Of a stretch of 12,923 nucleotides of DNA, positions 11,961 through 12,923 are shown one piece after another. The position numbers and the translations under genes are program-made. Within the stretch, counting starts at the first letter, position 1. Each line of letters begins with the position of its first letter. The notes below the pieces were generated by a model. That model was not told where the DNA came from. It searched no databases and saw only the letters and a list, made by a program, of their open reading frames with translations. The stretch comes from an uncultured Bacteroides sp. (GTDB lineage Bacteria > Bacteroidota > Bacteroidia > Bacteroidales > Bacteroidaceae), in the NCBI GenBank assembly GCA_900556845.1, contig USQO01000062.1, positions 1-12,923 on the forward strand. Direction: 5' to 3'.

Positions 11961-12772
11961 AAAACACTGCGGATAACTTCTCCGCTTCCTTTAACATTAC
12001 ACCGCCGTACCAGATGGTGGTCATTCACAGCAGTAAGCTGATCTACCCTCGTGAGCTGTACCAGCGGGGCATCCAGCGCAAGCGCGTTGAGTTGATTGCC
12101 AAAGACTTTAACGAATATACGGCGAACGAGCCGAAGGTCAGCTTCCGCAATGGCCGGTATTATGTAACGGACGGCCAGCACACCATTGAAGCGCGTATCC
12201 TGCGCAACGGCGGTAAGGATCTGCCGATTCTGTGTAAGATCTACACTGGCCTGACGATGCAGCAGGAAGCCCTGTTCTTCGCAGAGCAGAACGGTCACGC
12301 CGCACCGCTGACGGCGGGCATCAAGCTCCGTGCCAAGGTCGTGGGAGAGGATGCGCCCTCCGTTGCATTTCTCGCAGCCACCAACCGGGTGGGTCTGGAC
12401 TTCAACTATGACAGCTTGCAGTTGAGCGACTACCGCATCAGCTGCGTGGGCACCGCACTCAAGCTGTACAACCAGATGGGCGAGAAAATCTACTGCGAGG
12501 CCCTGCGGCTGATCGTGGCTGCATGGGAGGGCAAGCCTGATTCGTTCCGGGCATCTGTCCTGCGGGGCATGATGCACTTTATGGAACTGTATCACGGTGA
12601 GTTCAGCGAGGAACGGCTGATCCGTGCGCTGCGCAGCGTTCACCCCATGGAGATTTATCGCAGTGGCATGGACAATCCTGCCAAACTGCCCGGATGGAAG
12701 AAATACGTTTTTCCCATCTATATGGCCTACAACGGCAAGTGCCGCAAGGATGCCCTGCCGATGAAATTCTGA
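11951..12772 (+). CDS. DUF6551/ParB-like protein
   Basis: This 273-residue protein starts at ATG 11951, inside the end of the MazF-like gene, with AAGGAGG (11937-11943). Around residues 40-90 it has a ParB/Srx-like nuclease-fold signature: RKRVELIAKDFNEYTANEPKVSFRNGRYYVTDGQHTIEARI, with DGQHT at the position of the ParB DGxHR box. A long helical region follows. I know this as the DUF6551 type from Firmicute mobile elements. Biochemical activity is unknown; ParB-fold proteins can bind CTP and DNA or act as nucleases. The 10-base overlap with the MazF-like gene shows the two are translated as a coupled pair. Confidence 0.78.
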   Translation: MRLKNTADNFSASFNITPPYQMVVIHSSKLIYPRELYQRGIQRKRVELIAKDFNEYTANEPKVSFRNGRYYVTDGQHTIEARILRNGGKDLPILCKIYTGLTMQQEALFFAEQNGHAAPLTAGIKLRAKVVGEDAPSVAFLAATNRVGLDFNYDSLQLSDYRISCVGTALKLYNQMGEKIYCEALRLIVAAWEGKPDSFRASVLRGMMHFMELYHGEFSEERLIRALRSVHPMEIYRSGMDNPAKLPGWKKYVFPIYMAYNGKCRKDALPMKF

Positions 12773-12796
12773 TAAATCAAAGGAAAGGGCACTACA

Positions 12797-12923
12797 ATGA
12801 TCGACAAGTTTTCTCAGGTCGCAGGAAATCTTCCTGCGACTGACAGTGATGCTAACCGGCAATATCTGGTAATCAATGGCTATCCTGTTGTTTTCAGTTT
12901 TTCCAAAGAACCCAACCCGGAAG
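12797..12923 (+). CDS. 5' part of a small gene, cut by the window end
   Basis: ATG 12797 has AGGAAAGGG upstream and lies 24 bases after the stop of the DUF6551 gene, so it continues the same operon. The 42 visible residues begin MIDKFSQVAGNLPATDSD and run through YLVINGYPVVFSFSKEPNPE to the edge. The VxFSFSKEP stretch weakly resembles the TnpW-type small proteins of Tn4451-like elements, but this is a guess. The 3' end is not in the window. Confidence 0.65.
   Translation, partial: MIDKFSQVAGNLPATDSDANRQYLVINGYPVVFSFSKEPNPE

Noticed and set aside
11825..12862. A 345-codon open frame on the minus strand opposite the MazF-like and DUF6551 genes
   Set aside because: It is a by-product of G+C-rich coding sequence on the plus strand. 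It has no family resemblance, whereas the plus-strand products have ribosome sites, family signatures and operon spacing.

Overview
The window looks like part of an integrative/conjugative or mobilizable element from a gut Clostridia (Oscillospiraceae/Faecalibacterium-like) Firmicute. This rests on Gram-positive Shine-Dalgarno sequences, a DUF3847 remnant, a DUF6061 remnant, a SARP-like regulator, a sigma-region-4-like regulator, a MazF-like toxin and a DUF6551/ParB-like protein, all of which are families I associate with Firmicute mobile elements. The organism assignment is inference. Composition changes along the window: about 1500-7780 is clearly A+T-rich, whereas about 860-1440 and about 8270 to the end are G+C-richer.

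Layout. (1) 70-1432, minus strand: a small membrane protein and then wreckage. An AraC-type regulator has lost its N-terminal part and is frameshifted, and its 5' side is joined to the front of a decayed DUF3847 gene. (2) 1452-6180: a complete Agr-type peptide quorum-sensing locus. Minus strand, in transcription order, it reads agrA (5656-4940), agrC (overlapping), agrB, a 50-codon agrD at 2955-2803, a secreted protein of unknown function and a small DUF2007-like protein. Divergent from agrA is an XRE-type regulator with an in-frame amber codon. A perfect 17-bp inverted repeat lies between the two. (3) 6180-7732, plus strand: a second secreted protein and a small membrane/zinc-ribbon protein, closed by a long hairpin terminator. 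(4) 7788-8070, minus: a frameshifted DUF6061 gene. (5) 8276 to the end, plus: a GAF-winged-helix-BTAD (SARP-like) regulator, an array of heptamer repeats, a run of hairpins, a sigma-region-4-like regulator, a possible structured RNA, a small Cys-rich protein, a MazF-like toxin overlapping a DUF6551 gene, and the start of another gene.

Main result. Three places, upstream of agrB, of secreted protein 1 and of secreted protein 2, share one promoter architecture: two 9-bp direct repeats (best form ATTTCGTTA) exactly 21 bp apart, then 8 bp, then a -35-like hexamer, with a -10-like hexamer possible at a 17-bp spacing. This is what an AgrA/LytTR activator site should look like. It defines a self-contained regulon inside the window: the peptide (predicted ring C-A-G-W-M) is sensed by AgrC, AgrA is phosphorylated, and it then switches on agrBD and two secreted effectors on opposite strands.

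A second regulatory module lies to the right. Two clusters of ATAACAC heptamers repeat at 11-bp intervals, the pattern bound by SARP regulators, just after the SARP-like gene and immediately before a terminator hairpin. A possible -10 lies inside that hairpin, so activated transcripts would start within the terminator and escape it. They would then run through further hairpins towards the sigma-like gene, whose Shine-Dalgarno sequence is itself locked in a perfect 14-bp stem.
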